Source of the DNA: Virgibacillus_O xinjiangensis
GTDB lineage: Bacteria; Bacillota; Bacilli; Bacillales; Amphibacillaceae
Direction: 5' to 3'
DNA length: 64,000 nt
Assembly: GCF_042643145.1 (NCBI RefSeq)
Contig: NZ_JBHRSA010000004.1
Coordinates: 271,258-335,257, forward strand
Shown here in pieces: positions 18,215 through 27,546 of the stretch (position 1 is the stretch's first letter; each line of letters starts with the position of its first letter). Under the pieces are notes generated by a model. It was not told the DNA's origin, made no database searches, and saw nothing but the letters and a program-made list of their open reading frames with translations. The position numbers and the translations under genes are program-made.

Positions 18215-18787
18215 TTAAAGCCCTCCAGTTAATTTTCTAGTTAAGTCATTATATGCATGGAATGTGTCAGGGTAAACAAGCGCTTGCTTGTTTGTAAGAA
18301 AATGGATGGTATTTTTTGCTGCCATCCAGCAAGCCCTGACCAAATCTGTACCAGCTGCTTCCCTTACTTCTTGGACACCCGGAAAAGCTCTCCCCGGCTC
18401 GATATAATCAGCAAGGAAAATAACCATCTCCATCTTGGTCATGTTTGCTCTGCCAGTGGTATGATAATGAACCGCATTTTGTATATCGCGGTCCTTTAAT
18501 CCATACTCATCTTCCAGCAGCAGAGCTCCTACGGGTCCATGCCATAATTCATGATGGTATTCCAGCAGATCCTGTGGCAGGCTGCTGTTGGCAATAAAAT
18601 GTTTCAGTTCTTCTTTCGGACGGTATTTCGCATGGTCATGCCATACTGCAGCCAACTCTGCTTTATCCGCAGGTACCCCATAGCGTTCTGCAAGGACCAC
18701 AGCCGTCTCTGCAACTCGCAAGGAATGATCATATCTATCCTTCGTCAGAAGTGGTCTGACTTGTTCTTTAGCTTCACTTATTCTCAT
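18215..18787 (-). CDS. yqeK: YqeK, HD-domain diadenosine tetraphosphate hydrolase
   Basis: 190 aa. HD-domain metal site: HSLRVAETA, WHDHAKYRP, EYHHELWHGPVG and NAVHYHTTG. Family members split Ap4A symmetrically into two ADP. Start ATG 18787 behind AAGGAGAAGG; its first 14 bases overlap the end of nadD, which suggests translational coupling. Confidence 0.92.
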   Translation of the reverse strand: MRISEAKEQVRPLLTKDRYDHSLRVAETAVVLAERYGVPADKAELAAVWHDHAKYRPKEELKHFIANSSLPQDLLEYHHELWHGPVGALLLEDEYGLKDRDIQNAVHYHTTGRANMTKMEMVIFLADYIEPGRAFPGVQEVREAAGTDLVRACWMAAKNTIHFLTNKQALVYPDTFHAYNDLTRKLTGGL

Positions 18788-19343
18788 AGAGTTCCTTCTC
18801 CTTAATATAAGCATAGACTGATTCAGGAATGAAATAGTTGACTGTTTTTCCTTCCTTAATCCGTTCCCTTATAAAGGTGGAAGAGACATCGATGATTGGC
18901 ACTTCCACTTCCTTGACCGGATAAGGGCTGTCCAACCTATACCCTTTTCTCTTTGTTCCAGCAAAGGTGACCATATGAATCAACTCATCGATACGGTGCC
19001 AATTCGGCAGATATTCCACCATATCCGCTCCAATGATGAAAAAGAATTCAGTTTGTGGGTATCTCCTGCCCAGTTCCTGCATCGTATCGATAGTGTATGA
19101 CTTGCCGGATCTTTCAATTTCCAATGTCTCCATTTTAAATGAATTATTGCCCGAGATAGCCCTTGAAAGCATATTTTTCCGATGTTCCGGACTTGATTTA
19201 GCCTCATTTTTATGTGGCGGAGTATAGGAGGGAATGAACCAAACCTCTTCAAGCCCCAGCGAGATACGTACCTCTTCGGCAATAATCAGGTGTCCTATAT
19301 GAGGAGGATCAAAGGTGCCTCCTAAAATACCTACACGTTTCAT
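18774..19343 (-). CDS. nadD: Nicotinate-nucleotide adenylyltransferase
   Basis: Makes deamido-NAD from nicotinate mononucleotide and ATP. 189 aa from ATG 19343 (AAGGAGAGATGT upstream), with the signature GGTFDPPHIGHL at the N-terminus and SSTFIRERI near the end. The 229-aa extended frame is not used. Confidence 0.96.
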   Translation of the reverse strand: MKRVGILGGTFDPPHIGHLIIAEEVRISLGLEEVWFIPSYTPPHKNEAKSSPEHRKNMLSRAISGNNSFKMETLEIERSGKSYTIDTMQELGRRYPQTEFFFIIGADMVEYLPNWHRIDELIHMVTFAGTKRKGYRLDSPYPVKEVEVPIIDVSSTFIRERIKEGKTVNYFIPESVYAYIKEKELYENK

Positions 19344-19353
19344 ACATCTCTCC

Positions 19354-19644
19354 TTACGGTAATTCAATCTGCTTATTTTCTTCCGATTCCCGGTATAATA
19401 CGATATTGTTGCCGATAATCTGGACAATCTGCGCCCCGGTCCCTTCAGCAAGTTGTTCGGCAACTACATCCTTATCCTCCATACAGTTTTGCAGTATACT
19501 GACCTTGAGTAATTCCCTCTTTTCCAATGCTTCTCCAATTTGTTCTACCATATTTTCATTCACACCTGTCTTGCCAACTTGAAATATTGGCTTAAGCGGA
19601 TTTGCCTGTGCCCTTAAGTATCTTTTTTGTTTGCCTGTCAGCAT
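19354..19644 (-). CDS. yhbY: YhbY family RNA-binding protein (CRM domain)
   Basis: 96 aa (YqeI in B. subtilis). CRM-domain protein linked to 50S assembly; typical start LTGKQKRYLRAQAN, then IFQVGKTGVNENM with the GxxG loop and GAQIVQIIGNNIVLYRES. Its ATG overlaps the aroE end region, with AAGGATG as ribosome site. Confidence 0.94.
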   Translation of the reverse strand: MLTGKQKRYLRAQANPLKPIFQVGKTGVNENMVEQIGEALEKRELLKVSILQNCMEDKDVVAEQLAEGTGAQIVQIIGNNIVLYRESEENKQIELP

Positions 19645-19648
19645 CGTA

Positions 19649-20485
19649 TCATCCTTCCAAAATCTTCATTAGTTTATTATCCATTTCTTCGACATCTACA
19701 TTCTTCCCTGTCCAGATTTCAAATGCATGTTGAGCTTGATACAGAAGCATCGTATGGCCAAGATGGGTGTCGGCCCCCAGTTCATCAGCCTGAAGGAGAA
19801 ATGCCGTTTTCAGCGGTTGATAGACTATGTCACTTACAATCGCGCCCTGCTTGAGTCCGTCCAACGGCATGATCGAATGGTCGGTATACGGCTTCATGCC
19901 AACGGACGTAGTTTGAATGATGACATCATACTTTTTTAGTTGTTCCTGTGCATTATCCAAGTCAAGGACAGTTGTATGAACGGCACCCTCACTCAGTTCT
20001 GCTATTTCCTCCGCTTTTTTTGTTGTGCGGTTGGCAATATCAATATTCTCATAGCCTGCAGCCGCCATCGCATAATATATCCCTCTTGTGGCACCGCCCC
20101 CACCAATGAGCAGAATCTGCATCGAGGGGTTGACCGAGGGATAGTATGTTTTCAATGAACGCAGAAACCCGGTACCGTCTGTATTATATCCGATCCATTT
20201 TCCATTGCGTCGTACAACCGTGTTTACAGCCCCTGCTTTCACCGCATTTTTGTCTACTTCATCGAGAAACGGGAAGATCTTTTGTTTATATGGCACCGTG
20301 ACATTAAAGCCATCAACTCCCATCCCTTTCAATTCCATGACTCTGTCCTCGAATGATTCCTCTGGTAGGATTTCAAACAACTGGTATTCTCCATTCATCC
20401 CAGCTTTTTCGAGAAATTGCTGATGAATCCAGGGGGAAAGGGAATGCTGGATCGGTGTGCCAATCAAAGCAAGCTTCAAATCCAT
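19649..20485 (-). CDS. aroE: Shikimate dehydrogenase (NADP+)
   Basis: Reduces 3-dehydroshikimate to shikimate in aromatic amino acid synthesis. 278 aa: substrate-binding N-terminal domain with HSLSPWIHQ and NVTVPYKQKIF (catalytic Lys), AVNTVV, NTDGTGF (catalytic Asp), and a nucleotide-binding loop LLIGGGGATRGIYYA. ATG behind GGAGG. Lies between yqeH and yhbY, as in B. subtilis. Confidence 0.96.
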   Translation of the reverse strand: MDLKLALIGTPIQHSLSPWIHQQFLEKAGMNGEYQLFEILPEESFEDRVMELKGMGVDGFNVTVPYKQKIFPFLDEVDKNAVKAGAVNTVVRRNGKWIGYNTDGTGFLRSLKTYYPSVNPSMQILLIGGGGATRGIYYAMAAAGYENIDIANRTTKKAEEIAELSEGAVHTTVLDLDNAQEQLKKYDVIIQTTSVGMKPYTDHSIMPLDGLKQGAIVSDIVYQPLKTAFLLQADELGADTHLGHTMLLYQAQHAFEIWTGKNVDVEEMDNKLMKILEG

Positions 20486-20496
20486 TCATAAACCTC

Positions 20497-21597
20497 CTAG
20501 ACCCATGATTTCCTGATGGAAACAGCCGACCCTTCCGGAATGTAAGCGGCTACGGACAGATCCTTGCCCGTAATGCTGACCCATCCCAATCCGGGAAAGA
20601 CGATATCCATCTTTTCTTCTGTAATCCGGAACGTATGCTGCTTTAAAGCTGGGAGGCGCTCCATCGTCTCTTCATCTGGAGGCGCAAGGAGCTCACCAAG
20701 ATGGTTAGCATACAGTTCATCTGCATTTTCTAGCTTCGTCCGGTGAATTGGCAGTCTATTGGAGAAATAACAGACAAATGACTCTCTCTCCCCCTTGATA
20801 AAGTCGAGCCTTGCCAACCCTCCAAAGAACAGTGTCTGCTGTTCATTAAGCTGATAAACACGAGGTTTCACCTCTTTATTAGGGGTAATCAGTTTCAAAT
20901 CGCCTGCAGATACATAATGAGCCATCTGCTGTTTGTTTACGATTCCGGGTGTATCAATCAAGGCGCTTTCGTCATCCAGCGGAATCTCAATGAAACCGAG
21001 TGTCGTACCGGGAAAGTAGGAAGTGGTGATCACGTCATCCAGCCCGCTCGTCTGTCTGATCAAACGGTTGATGAAAGTCGATTTTCCGACGTTGGTGGCG
21101 CCGACAATATAGATATCTTCTCCACCTCTGTAGTGCTCCAATCCCTCAGCCAGGGAATCCAAACCGTGGCCTTTTGTTGATGAAATCAGATACACATCTT
21201 TCACCCTCAGTCCAGCCTCTTTAGCCTGTCTCCTCAACCACTGTGACAGTCTGCGCTTATTCGCTGATTTTGGCAGCAGATCGACTTTATTCCCTACCAA
21301 TATAATTGGATTGTTTCCCACAAGACGAGGCAGGCTCTTGAGAAGACTTCCTTCCACATCAAAGATATCAATCAGATGCACGACCAACCCTTCCGTCTCC
21401 CTTATGCTGCTGACCATTTTAAGAAAATCATCATCTGTTATGGAGACGTCTTGAATTTCATTATAGTGCTTCAACCGAAAACACCGTTTGCATAAAACTT
21501 CTTCTCTTTCCAAAGAAGATGCCGGGGTATAGCCGGCCTCCTCTGGGTCAGTGGTCTGGATTTTCGCTCCACAGCCCTGACAAAAAATTTCCTCCAT
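20497..21597 (-). CDS. yqeH: Ribosome biogenesis GTPase YqeH
   Basis: Circularly permuted GTPase for 30S assembly. 366 aa: zinc finger with C6, C9, C36, C39 (CQGC, CKRC); G motifs in permuted order, with NKVDLLPK (G4) before GATNVGKSTF (G1) and DTPG (G3); then a C-terminal domain. Starts 2 bp after yqeG; GGGAGG upstream. Confidence 0.96.
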   Translation of the reverse strand: MEEIFCQGCGAKIQTTDPEEAGYTPASSLEREEVLCKRCFRLKHYNEIQDVSITDDDFLKMVSSIRETEGLVVHLIDIFDVEGSLLKSLPRLVGNNPIILVGNKVDLLPKSANKRRLSQWLRRQAKEAGLRVKDVYLISSTKGHGLDSLAEGLEHYRGGEDIYIVGATNVGKSTFINRLIRQTSGLDDVITTSYFPGTTLGFIEIPLDDESALIDTPGIVNKQQMAHYVSAGDLKLITPNKEVKPRVYQLNEQQTLFFGGLARLDFIKGERESFVCYFSNRLPIHRTKLENADELYANHLGELLAPPDEETMERLPALKQHTFRITEEKMDIVFPGLGWVSITGKDLSVAAYIPEGSAVSIRKSWV

Positions 21598-21599
21598 TT

Positions 21600-22115
21600 C
21601 TATTCCTCCCAGCTGATCTTACCTTTTTTGCGCATGTAACTTAAAATTCGGCGCTCTATTTTGCGATTGATCCTAGTCAATTTCCCATCTGTCTGTACAA
21701 TAGGGACGACCAGTATTGTATAAAAACCTGCATAGTTTCCCCCTAACACATCTGTCAGCACTTGGTCGCCGATCACGACGACTTCGTCTTCTTTTAGCTC
21801 CATGCGTTTCGCAACTGTCTTGAACGCACGGCTTAATGGCTTTCTGGCACTGAACACGAAGGGGGTTTCCAGTGGTTCTGAAAAGATCTTCACCCTCTCC
21901 TGCTTATTATTGGAGATGATGGTCACTTTTATATCATGTTCTTTCATCAATTTGAACCACTGGATCACCTCAGGAGTTGCATCTTTGACATCCCAGGCAA
22001 CCAACGTGTTGTCCAGGTCTGTTATGACTCCCCTTATCCCTTTTTCCTTAAGCGTTGCAGGATGAATATCAAATATACTTTTTACATGTTCGTTTGGCAG
22101 AAATAGACTTAACAC
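21600..22115 (-). CDS. yqeG: YqeG family HAD IIIA-type phosphatase
   Basis: 171 aa. HAD motif I is VITDLDNTLV, motif II VTIISNN, and motif IV VVIGDQVLTD. The family is related to phosphatidylglycerophosphate phosphatases; the true substrate here is unknown. GTG start at 22115 with GGGGTG eight bases before it. First gene of the yqeG-yqeM operon, divergent from sda. Confidence 0.92.
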   Translation of the reverse strand: MLSLFLPNEHVKSIFDIHPATLKEKGIRGVITDLDNTLVAWDVKDATPEVIQWFKLMKEHDIKVTIISNNKQERVKIFSEPLETPFVFSARKPLSRAFKTVAKRMELKEDEVVVIGDQVLTDVLGGNYAGFYTILVVPIVQTDGKLTRINRKIERRILSYMRKKGKISWEE

Positions 22116-22333
22116 TTCATTAACACCCCAATAACATCCATATCCATATTTTACTTATAAATCCTAATCCAATCCTATAATAACTTTTCTTATTAATAAA
22201 GCGAAACTACCTTAGGCATCCCCTCTTCTAGGTGAAAAACTTCCATTTTTGTATGGTAGGACACAATGTGGCATATGGAACACAAGGTTGATTTATGCAT
22301 AAATCGTTCGACAAATTCCCACATAAACCTTCC

Positions 22334-22353
22334 TGTGGATAACTTTATACACA
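22334..22353 (+). promoter_or_regulatory. Pair of DnaA boxes upstream of sda
   Basis: TGTGGATAA at 22334-22342 (perfect box, minus orientation) and TTATACACA at 22345-22353 (matches TTATNCACA), two bases apart. In B. subtilis sda expression depends on DnaA, coupling replication to the start of sporulation. Confidence 0.75.
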
Positions 22354-22401
22354 AAATCACAGGCTATGATTCCGACTAGAGATGCAGCTCACTCCTTTTG
22401 T

Positions 22402-22439
22402 GCACAGGTTATCTACAATTATGTGTAGATAACCTGTGC
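22402..22439. repeat. Inverted repeat with two near-DnaA boxes
   Basis: A perfect 16-bp inverted repeat (GCACAGGTTATCTACA, 6-nt loop, and its complement). Each arm holds TTATCTACA, one base different from the DnaA box TTATCCACA. No T tail, so not a terminator. Confidence 0.8.
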
Positions 22440-22515
22440 CTTGTCCGGTCTTGGGAATCATGGTAAGTTATAAATACTTCTGAACGAACTGAAGAAATTT
22501 GGGAGGGCGCCAATT

Positions 22516-22668
22516 ATGAAACATTTGTCGGACGAACTATTACTTGAATCTTACTATAAAGCAAATGAATTAAATCTAAGCCCTGATTTTCTGTTATTGA
22601 TGGAAGAAGAAATTCAAAAGCGTGATTTATGGTACAAACTGGAAGAATGTGTTTCAACAACAAATTAA
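22516..22668 (+). CDS. sda: Sporulation histidine kinase inhibitor Sda
   Basis: 50-aa checkpoint protein that binds KinA (and KinB) and blocks the phosphorelay when replication is active or damaged. Sequence starts MKHLSDELLLESYYKANELN and continues as a second helix (FLLLMEEEIQKRDL), the helical hairpin of Sda. ATG behind GGGAGGG. Position beside yqeG is as in B. subtilis; DnaA boxes upstream support the call. Confidence 0.92.
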   Translation: MKHLSDELLLESYYKANELNLSPDFLLLMEEEIQKRDLWYKLEECVSTTN

Positions 22669-22710
22669 TTTTTTTATTCGACCTAGTTAATAGGAAGGAA
22701 CGGAAACCAC

Positions 22711-22749
22711 CCTCTATGATAGCCTTTATCATAGAGGTTTTTTATTTTT
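22711..22749 (+). terminator. Terminator after sda
   Basis: CCTCTATGATA, five-base loop, TATCATAGAGG and TTTTTTATTTTT: an 11-bp perfect stem. Confidence 0.93.
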
Positions 22750-22928
22750 CTCCACCTATACTTGTGGTAAACTATCCCTTGGATAGATGCCTGTATACAT
22801 ACATCTGCCGTTAAATGGGAATGACAATGGCTATAATCAATAACGGCCAGACCGCAGCAGGAATTTGCGGATAGTGAGTATCAGTCTTGAGCCAAATAGT
22901 TAATGACAATAAGGAGGAATTCCACCCG

Positions 22929-25250
22929 ATGATATTTGCAGTATTAGCTCCGCTTCTTGTGGCTTGCTTCATTCCTTTTCTAAGTAAAATGAAGCATAAG
23001 CTGCATACAGGATACTTTGTATTTTTTGTTCCCTTTCTTATATTCCTTTACTTCGTCCAGTTTGTAGGGAGTGACTTTACATCCCTCACTCAATCAACCA
23101 ACTGGATGCCCTCACTTGGTGTAAATCTTGATTTTACTCTTGATGGTTTAAGCTTATTGTTTGTCCTGCTGATCAGTGGTATAGGTTCGCTGGTTGTGCT
23201 TTATTCCATCTTCTACCTAGACAAAGCAGAGAATTTGGGGCATTTCTATGTTTATCTCTTAATGTTCATGACAGCAATGCTTGGTGTTGTGCTCTCTGAT
23301 AATGTATTTGTTCTTTATACTTTCTGGGAACTGACCTCCATTTCCTCGTTTCTGCTGATTGGATACTGGCATTTCAAAGAACGATCCAGGTACGGAGCAC
23401 TTAAATCCATGATGATCACCATCTTCGGCGGGTTAAGCATGCTGGGGGCCTTCATTATTCTCTACGTTATCAGCGGCACCGCTAGTATCCAAGGAATGAT
23501 CGCACAGGCAGATACAATCCTTGCAAGCAATTACCTTCCGCTCGTTCTTGTTCTGCTGCTCCTTGGTGCGTTCACCAAGTCTGCACAGTTCCCATTCCAT
23601 ATCTGGCTGCCCGATGCTATGGAGGCTCCGACACCTGTCAGTGCTTACCTGCACTCCGCTACCATGGTTAAAGCTGGAATCTATTTGATTGCCCGTTTTT
23701 CCCCGATTCTCAGCCTGTATGAATGGTTCTTTATAACTGTCAGTCTGATTGGAATCGTTACTCTATGCTGGGGTTCTTATATGGCCGTCAGACAAACAGA
23801 TTTGAAGGCTATATTGGCATTCTCAACCATCAGCCAACTTGGTATGATTATGGCCATGTTAGGTTTTGGAACAGAGGCAGCAGTGTTTGCAGCTGTGTTC
23901 CACATCCTCAACCATGCAACTTTTAAAGGGAGCTTGTTCATGATTGCAGGGATTATTGACCATGAGTCCGGAACCAGGGATATCCGGAAGCTAGGCGGGT
24001 TCATGACTTTAATGCCCATATCAGCCACATTGGCCGTCTTTGCCGCCTTTTCAATGGCAGGACTACCGTTACCATTCCTTAATGGTTTCTACAGTAAAGA
24101 ATTGTTCTTCGATTCCACGTTGGGTCTGGAAAACGCCAATATATTGAGTCAGGCCATACCTTACTTGGCAGTGTTGGGAAGTATCTTCACATTTGTATAT
24201 TCTATGTATTTCTTCTTTGGGGTTTTTACTGGACCGAAGAAACTGGATCAGCTGCCAAAAAAACCGCATGAAGCTCCGATAGGCATGCTGATTTCCCCTG
24301 CTGTGCTCGTCCTGGGTGTCATATTGATCGGCCTGTTTCCCAACATGGTGAATGCGCCATTCCTTGTACACGCGGCACAGGCAGTCAACAGTGATGTGGA
24401 GTTTCATAAAGTCTATTTCTGGCATGGTTTGAACTACCCACCGATGATCATGTCATTAGTCGTGGTCGGAGCGGGGGCTGCTTTATACCTGACCAAGAGT
24501 AAATGGTCATCAGTATATCAAGTACTGCCCGGCACACTCAGTTTCAACAGAGTTTATGATTATATCATGGAGAAAATCGACATTTTTTCTACTAAAGTTA
24601 CAACAGCCTATATGACCGGCTCATTGAAAACATATATGGCTATAATATTAGCGGCAACATTGGTAGTTACCATGGCTTTCATGTTTATAACTGATGGTTT
24701 CACCATGAGCACCGATGGTTTGGCGGAGATCACCGTTATTGAGACTGCCGTCGTTGTCATCATGAGCATTGCAGCAATCTCCACCATTTTTACGAAAAAC
24801 AATTTAGCTGCAATCATTGTTGTTGGTGTCGTCGGTTATGGTGTGGCCATGCTGTTTGTCCTTTACGGAGCTCCTGATATTGCACTTACGCAGTTCTTGG
24901 TTGAGACCGTGACTGTTGCGCTGTTCCTCCTCTGCTTCTACCATTTGCCAAAGATGCGAAAAAGGTCGGAATCTGTCAGCGGCAAGGTCATCAAGTCCAT
25001 TATTTCCATAGGTTTCGGATTGATGATGACATTGATTGCCATCTCAGCAACTAGCAGCAACGCTTTCGATGTGATTTCCGATTACTTCTTGGAAACCTCT
25101 TATAAGCTAGGTGGCGGTGACAATGTCGTGAACGTGATTTTGGTGGATATGAGGGGACTCGATACCTTATTCGAAGTTGCCGTCTTAGGTATTGCAGCAC
25201 TTGCGATCTACAGCCTCATTAAACTAAACAAAGGGAAGGAGGCCGAATAA
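22929..25250 (+). CDS. mrpA: Na+/H+ antiporter subunit A (MrpA/MnhA)
   Basis: Largest subunit of the Mrp antiporter, related to complex I NuoL. 773 aa and many membrane helices. Key charged residues typical of the family: E134 (TFWELTSISS), K217 (GAFTKSAQFP), H242 and K248 (LHSATMVKAG). The C-terminal part (VLYGAPDIALTQFLVET, VVNVILVDMRGLDTLFE) is the usual MrpA extension; no MnhB-type domain is fused. Start ATG 22929 with AAGGAGG 11 bases before; the 14 extra residues from 22887 are rejected. The stop overlaps the mrpC start by one base. Confidence 0.95.
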   Translation: MIFAVLAPLLVACFIPFLSKMKHKLHTGYFVFFVPFLIFLYFVQFVGSDFTSLTQSTNWMPSLGVNLDFTLDGLSLLFVLLISGIGSLVVLYSIFYLDKAENLGHFYVYLLMFMTAMLGVVLSDNVFVLYTFWELTSISSFLLIGYWHFKERSRYGALKSMMITIFGGLSMLGAFIILYVISGTASIQGMIAQADTILASNYLPLVLVLLLLGAFTKSAQFPFHIWLPDAMEAPTPVSAYLHSATMVKAGIYLIARFSPILSLYEWFFITVSLIGIVTLCWGSYMAVRQTDLKAILAFSTISQLGMIMAMLGFGTEAAVFAAVFHILNHATFKGSLFMIAGIIDHESGTRDIRKLGGFMTLMPISATLAVFAAFSMAGLPLPFLNGFYSKELFFDSTLGLENANILSQAIPYLAVLGSIFTFVYSMYFFFGVFTGPKKLDQLPKKPHEAPIGMLISPAVLVLGVILIGLFPNMVNAPFLVHAAQAVNSDVEFHKVYFWHGLNYPPMIMSLVVVGAGAALYLTKSKWSSVYQVLPGTLSFNRVYDYIMEKIDIFSTKVTTAYMTGSLKTYMAIILAATLVVTMAFMFITDGFTMSTDGLAEITVIETAVVVIMSIAAISTIFTKNNLAAIIVVGVVGYGVAMLFVLYGAPDIALTQFLVETVTVALFLLCFYHLPKMRKRSESVSGKVIKSIISIGFGLMMTLIAISATSSNAFDVISDYFLETSYKLGGGDNVVNVILVDMRGLDTLFEVAVLGIAALAIYSLIKLNKGKEAE

Positions 25251-25588
25251 TGGAGATTCTAACTTCCGTCCTGGCAGGAATATTATTCGCCACTGCCGTC
25301 TATAACCTATTACAGAAGCAGTTGCTTAGGATCATTATAGGAACAGTGCTGCTGACACACGGGGCACATATATTCATTTTCACGATGGGAAAATTGAAGA
25401 CTGGCCAGCCTCCTGTTCTGACAGAAGGGGTAACGGAGTATACAGACCCACTGCCACAGGCGTTGATTTTGACTTCCATCGTTATCAGTTTCGGTGTCAC
25501 CAGCCTGTTGCTGGTTCTTTCCTATAGGACTGCGCAAGAGAACAATACCGACAATATGGAACAACTAAGGGGAAAATCAAATGAGTAA
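25250..25588 (+). CDS. mrpC: Na+/H+ antiporter subunit C (MrpC/MnhC)
   Basis: NuoK-like subunit, 112 aa, three membrane helices; YNLLQKQLLRIIIGTVLLTH and DPLPQALILTSIVI are typical. ATG shares its first base with the last base of the mrpA stop codon, leaving no space for mrpB, which normally lies between A and C. Confidence 0.95.
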   Translation: MEILTSVLAGILFATAVYNLLQKQLLRIIIGTVLLTHGAHIFIFTMGKLKTGQPPVLTEGVTEYTDPLPQALILTSIVISFGVTSLLLVLSYRTAQENNTDNMEQLRGKSNE

Positions 25589-27062
25589 TTTAGCTGTATT
25601 ACCGATCATCATACCGTTGATTTCCGCTGTGATTCTGATATTTTCCAATTCAAATGTCCAAATATCACGCGGGTTGACCAGGCTGTTTTCCATCATCAGC
25701 CTGGGGATATCCGGTTACATACTATGGTATGTAGCTGAAAATGGAACAGTTGTATTAGAAACAGGGGATTGGGCTGCCCCATATGGCATCATCCTAGTCA
25801 TGGATGGATTGGCAGCTCTTCTTGTTTTCACCACAAATATCGTGGCAGTCGCATGTGCTTTCTATGCACCACACGCTGGACTTGGGGAAAAAGAAAGATT
25901 CTACTTCTACTCATTCTTCTTTTTCCTGATTACTGGTGTCTCTGGTGCATTCATCACGGGTGATTTGTTCAACCTGTTCGTATTCTTTGAAGTATTGCTG
26001 ATGGCTTCCTACGCGCTGATCACGCTCGGAGGCGGAAAGACCCAGCTAAGAGAATCCTTAAAGTACCTTTTGATCAACTTGTTTTCGTCTATGTTATTTG
26101 TAACAGCCGTGGCAATGCTCTATGGAGTAGTAGGAACACTGAACATGGCCCATATCGCACAGCGTGTGCAGGAAGTGGAACAACAGGGAATTCTGACAAC
26201 CATCGCGATACTGCTGTTCTTCGTGTTTGCCACCAAGGCAGCAGTATTCCCGTTGTACTACTGGCTGCCACATTCCTATATTCAGCCTAATGTTGTAGTT
26301 TCCGCACTATTTGGTGCCCTTTTGACAAAAGTAGGAATCTATTCAATTCTTCGGGTATTCACGTTGATATTCGTTCACCAGGTAGAACTGACCCATGAGC
26401 TTTTCATCTGGATTGCAGGTTTATCCATGGTTTTTGGTGTGATTGGCGCTCTCTCCACCAACAATATTAAATTGATCATTGCGTATAACATCATCCCGGC
26501 TATCGGCTTCGTCTTGTTGGGAATTGCCGTATTAAACCAAGATGGTATAAGTGGTTCTGTTTATTACCTTGTACACGATATGATCATTAAAACTGCTCTA
26601 TTTCTACTGGTGGGTATCATCGCATATGTTGCCGGAACTTCTGACTTGAAAAAAATGGGCGGTTTGATCCATCACTATCCCCTGCTCGGATGGCTTCTGT
26701 TTCTCTCAGGTCTTGTGTTGGCAGGAATCCCGCCCTTCAGCGGATTCATAGGCAAGCTTCTCCTTCTTCAAGGAGCGGTAGAAGCAAATGAAATAGTTAT
26801 CTTGCTTGTCGGATTACTGACCAGTCTGCTGATTTTGTACTCTATTGTGAAGATATTTATTCGCGGATTCTGGGGAGATAAAGAACCGATGGCTCATACA
26901 GCAGGGAAATCGACAAAAGGACTGCTTGTTCCTGTCGCCTTCCTCCTTGCTCTATCCGTTCTCCTCGGTGTGGGGGCTGAACTCTTCTACCCATTAGTAG
27001 AAGGGATTGCAGCAGAATTGGTTGATCCGCAAATTTATATCGATTCAGTATTAAAGGAGTAG
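25581..27062 (+). CDS. mrpD: Na+/H+ antiporter subunit D (MrpD/MnhD)
   Basis: NuoM/NuoN-like ion-translocating subunit, 493 aa, about 14 helices. FVFFEVLLMASYALITLGG carries the conserved Glu in helix 5; FVFATKAAVFPLYYWLPHSY has the Lys in helix 7. Overlaps mrpC by eight bases, showing translational coupling. Confidence 0.96.
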   Translation: MSNLAVLPIIIPLISAVILIFSNSNVQISRGLTRLFSIISLGISGYILWYVAENGTVVLETGDWAAPYGIILVMDGLAALLVFTTNIVAVACAFYAPHAGLGEKERFYFYSFFFFLITGVSGAFITGDLFNLFVFFEVLLMASYALITLGGGKTQLRESLKYLLINLFSSMLFVTAVAMLYGVVGTLNMAHIAQRVQEVEQQGILTTIAILLFFVFATKAAVFPLYYWLPHSYIQPNVVVSALFGALLTKVGIYSILRVFTLIFVHQVELTHELFIWIAGLSMVFGVIGALSTNNIKLIIAYNIIPAIGFVLLGIAVLNQDGISGSVYYLVHDMIIKTALFLLVGIIAYVAGTSDLKKMGGLIHHYPLLGWLLFLSGLVLAGIPPFSGFIGKLLLLQGAVEANEIVILLVGLLTSLLILYSIVKIFIRGFWGDKEPMAHTAGKSTKGLLVPVAFLLALSVLLGVGAELFYPLVEGIAAELVDPQIYIDSVLKE

Positions 27063-27069
27063 TGGAAAT

Positions 27070-27546
27070 ATGGCCTTTCAAATTGTAATCAATCTTATTG
27101 TCGCCACCTTATGGATGTTTCTCAGTGAATCATATACAGGCCCTAGTTTCATCGCCGGTTACCTGTTCGGCGCACTGCTGCTATGGCTGTTGAGGAGATA
27201 TCTGCCTGGGAGGTTCTATCTTAGGCGGGTGGTCAGCATCTTCAAGTTGCTGTTGCTCTTCTTGAAAGAGCTGGTCCTTTCCAACATCGAAATGATCAAG
27301 TACATTTACTCACCCAAATTAGACAATGAGCCAGGAATCTTTGAGCTTCCGCTCGATGTAACTACTGATTGGGAAATAAACATGCTAGCAAACTTCATTT
27401 CCCTCACACCTGGTACATTGACAGTAGCTGTCTCCAACGACAATACCAAATTGTATATTCATGCGATGAATATTGACAATGTAGAAGATGAAGTCCAATC
27501 AATTAAAAGTTCCTTTGAAAAAGCGATCATGGAGGTGACAAGATGA
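27070..27546 (+). CDS. mrpE: Na+/H+ antiporter subunit E (MrpE/MnhE)
   Basis: 158 aa; two N-terminal membrane segments, then a cytoplasmic part with ISLTPGTLTVAVSNDN, the MnhE signature. AAGGAG lies before the ATG, over the end of mrpD. Required for assembly of the complex in Bacillus. Confidence 0.95.
   Translation: MAFQIVINLIVATLWMFLSESYTGPSFIAGYLFGALLLWLLRRYLPGRFYLRRVVSIFKLLLLFLKELVLSNIEMIKYIYSPKLDNEPGIFELPLDVTTDWEINMLANFISLTPGTLTVAVSNDNTKLYIHAMNIDNVEDEVQSIKSSFEKAIMEVTR

Larger units (their letters stand above)
22116..22515. other. yqeG-sda intergenic region with DnaA boxes
   Basis: 400 bp between divergent genes, AT-rich. It contains two perfect DnaA boxes at 22334-22353 and a 16-bp inverted repeat at 22402-22439. 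A TATAAA at 22469-22474 may be part of the sda promoter, but I find no matching -35. No gene seen. Confidence 0.7.
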
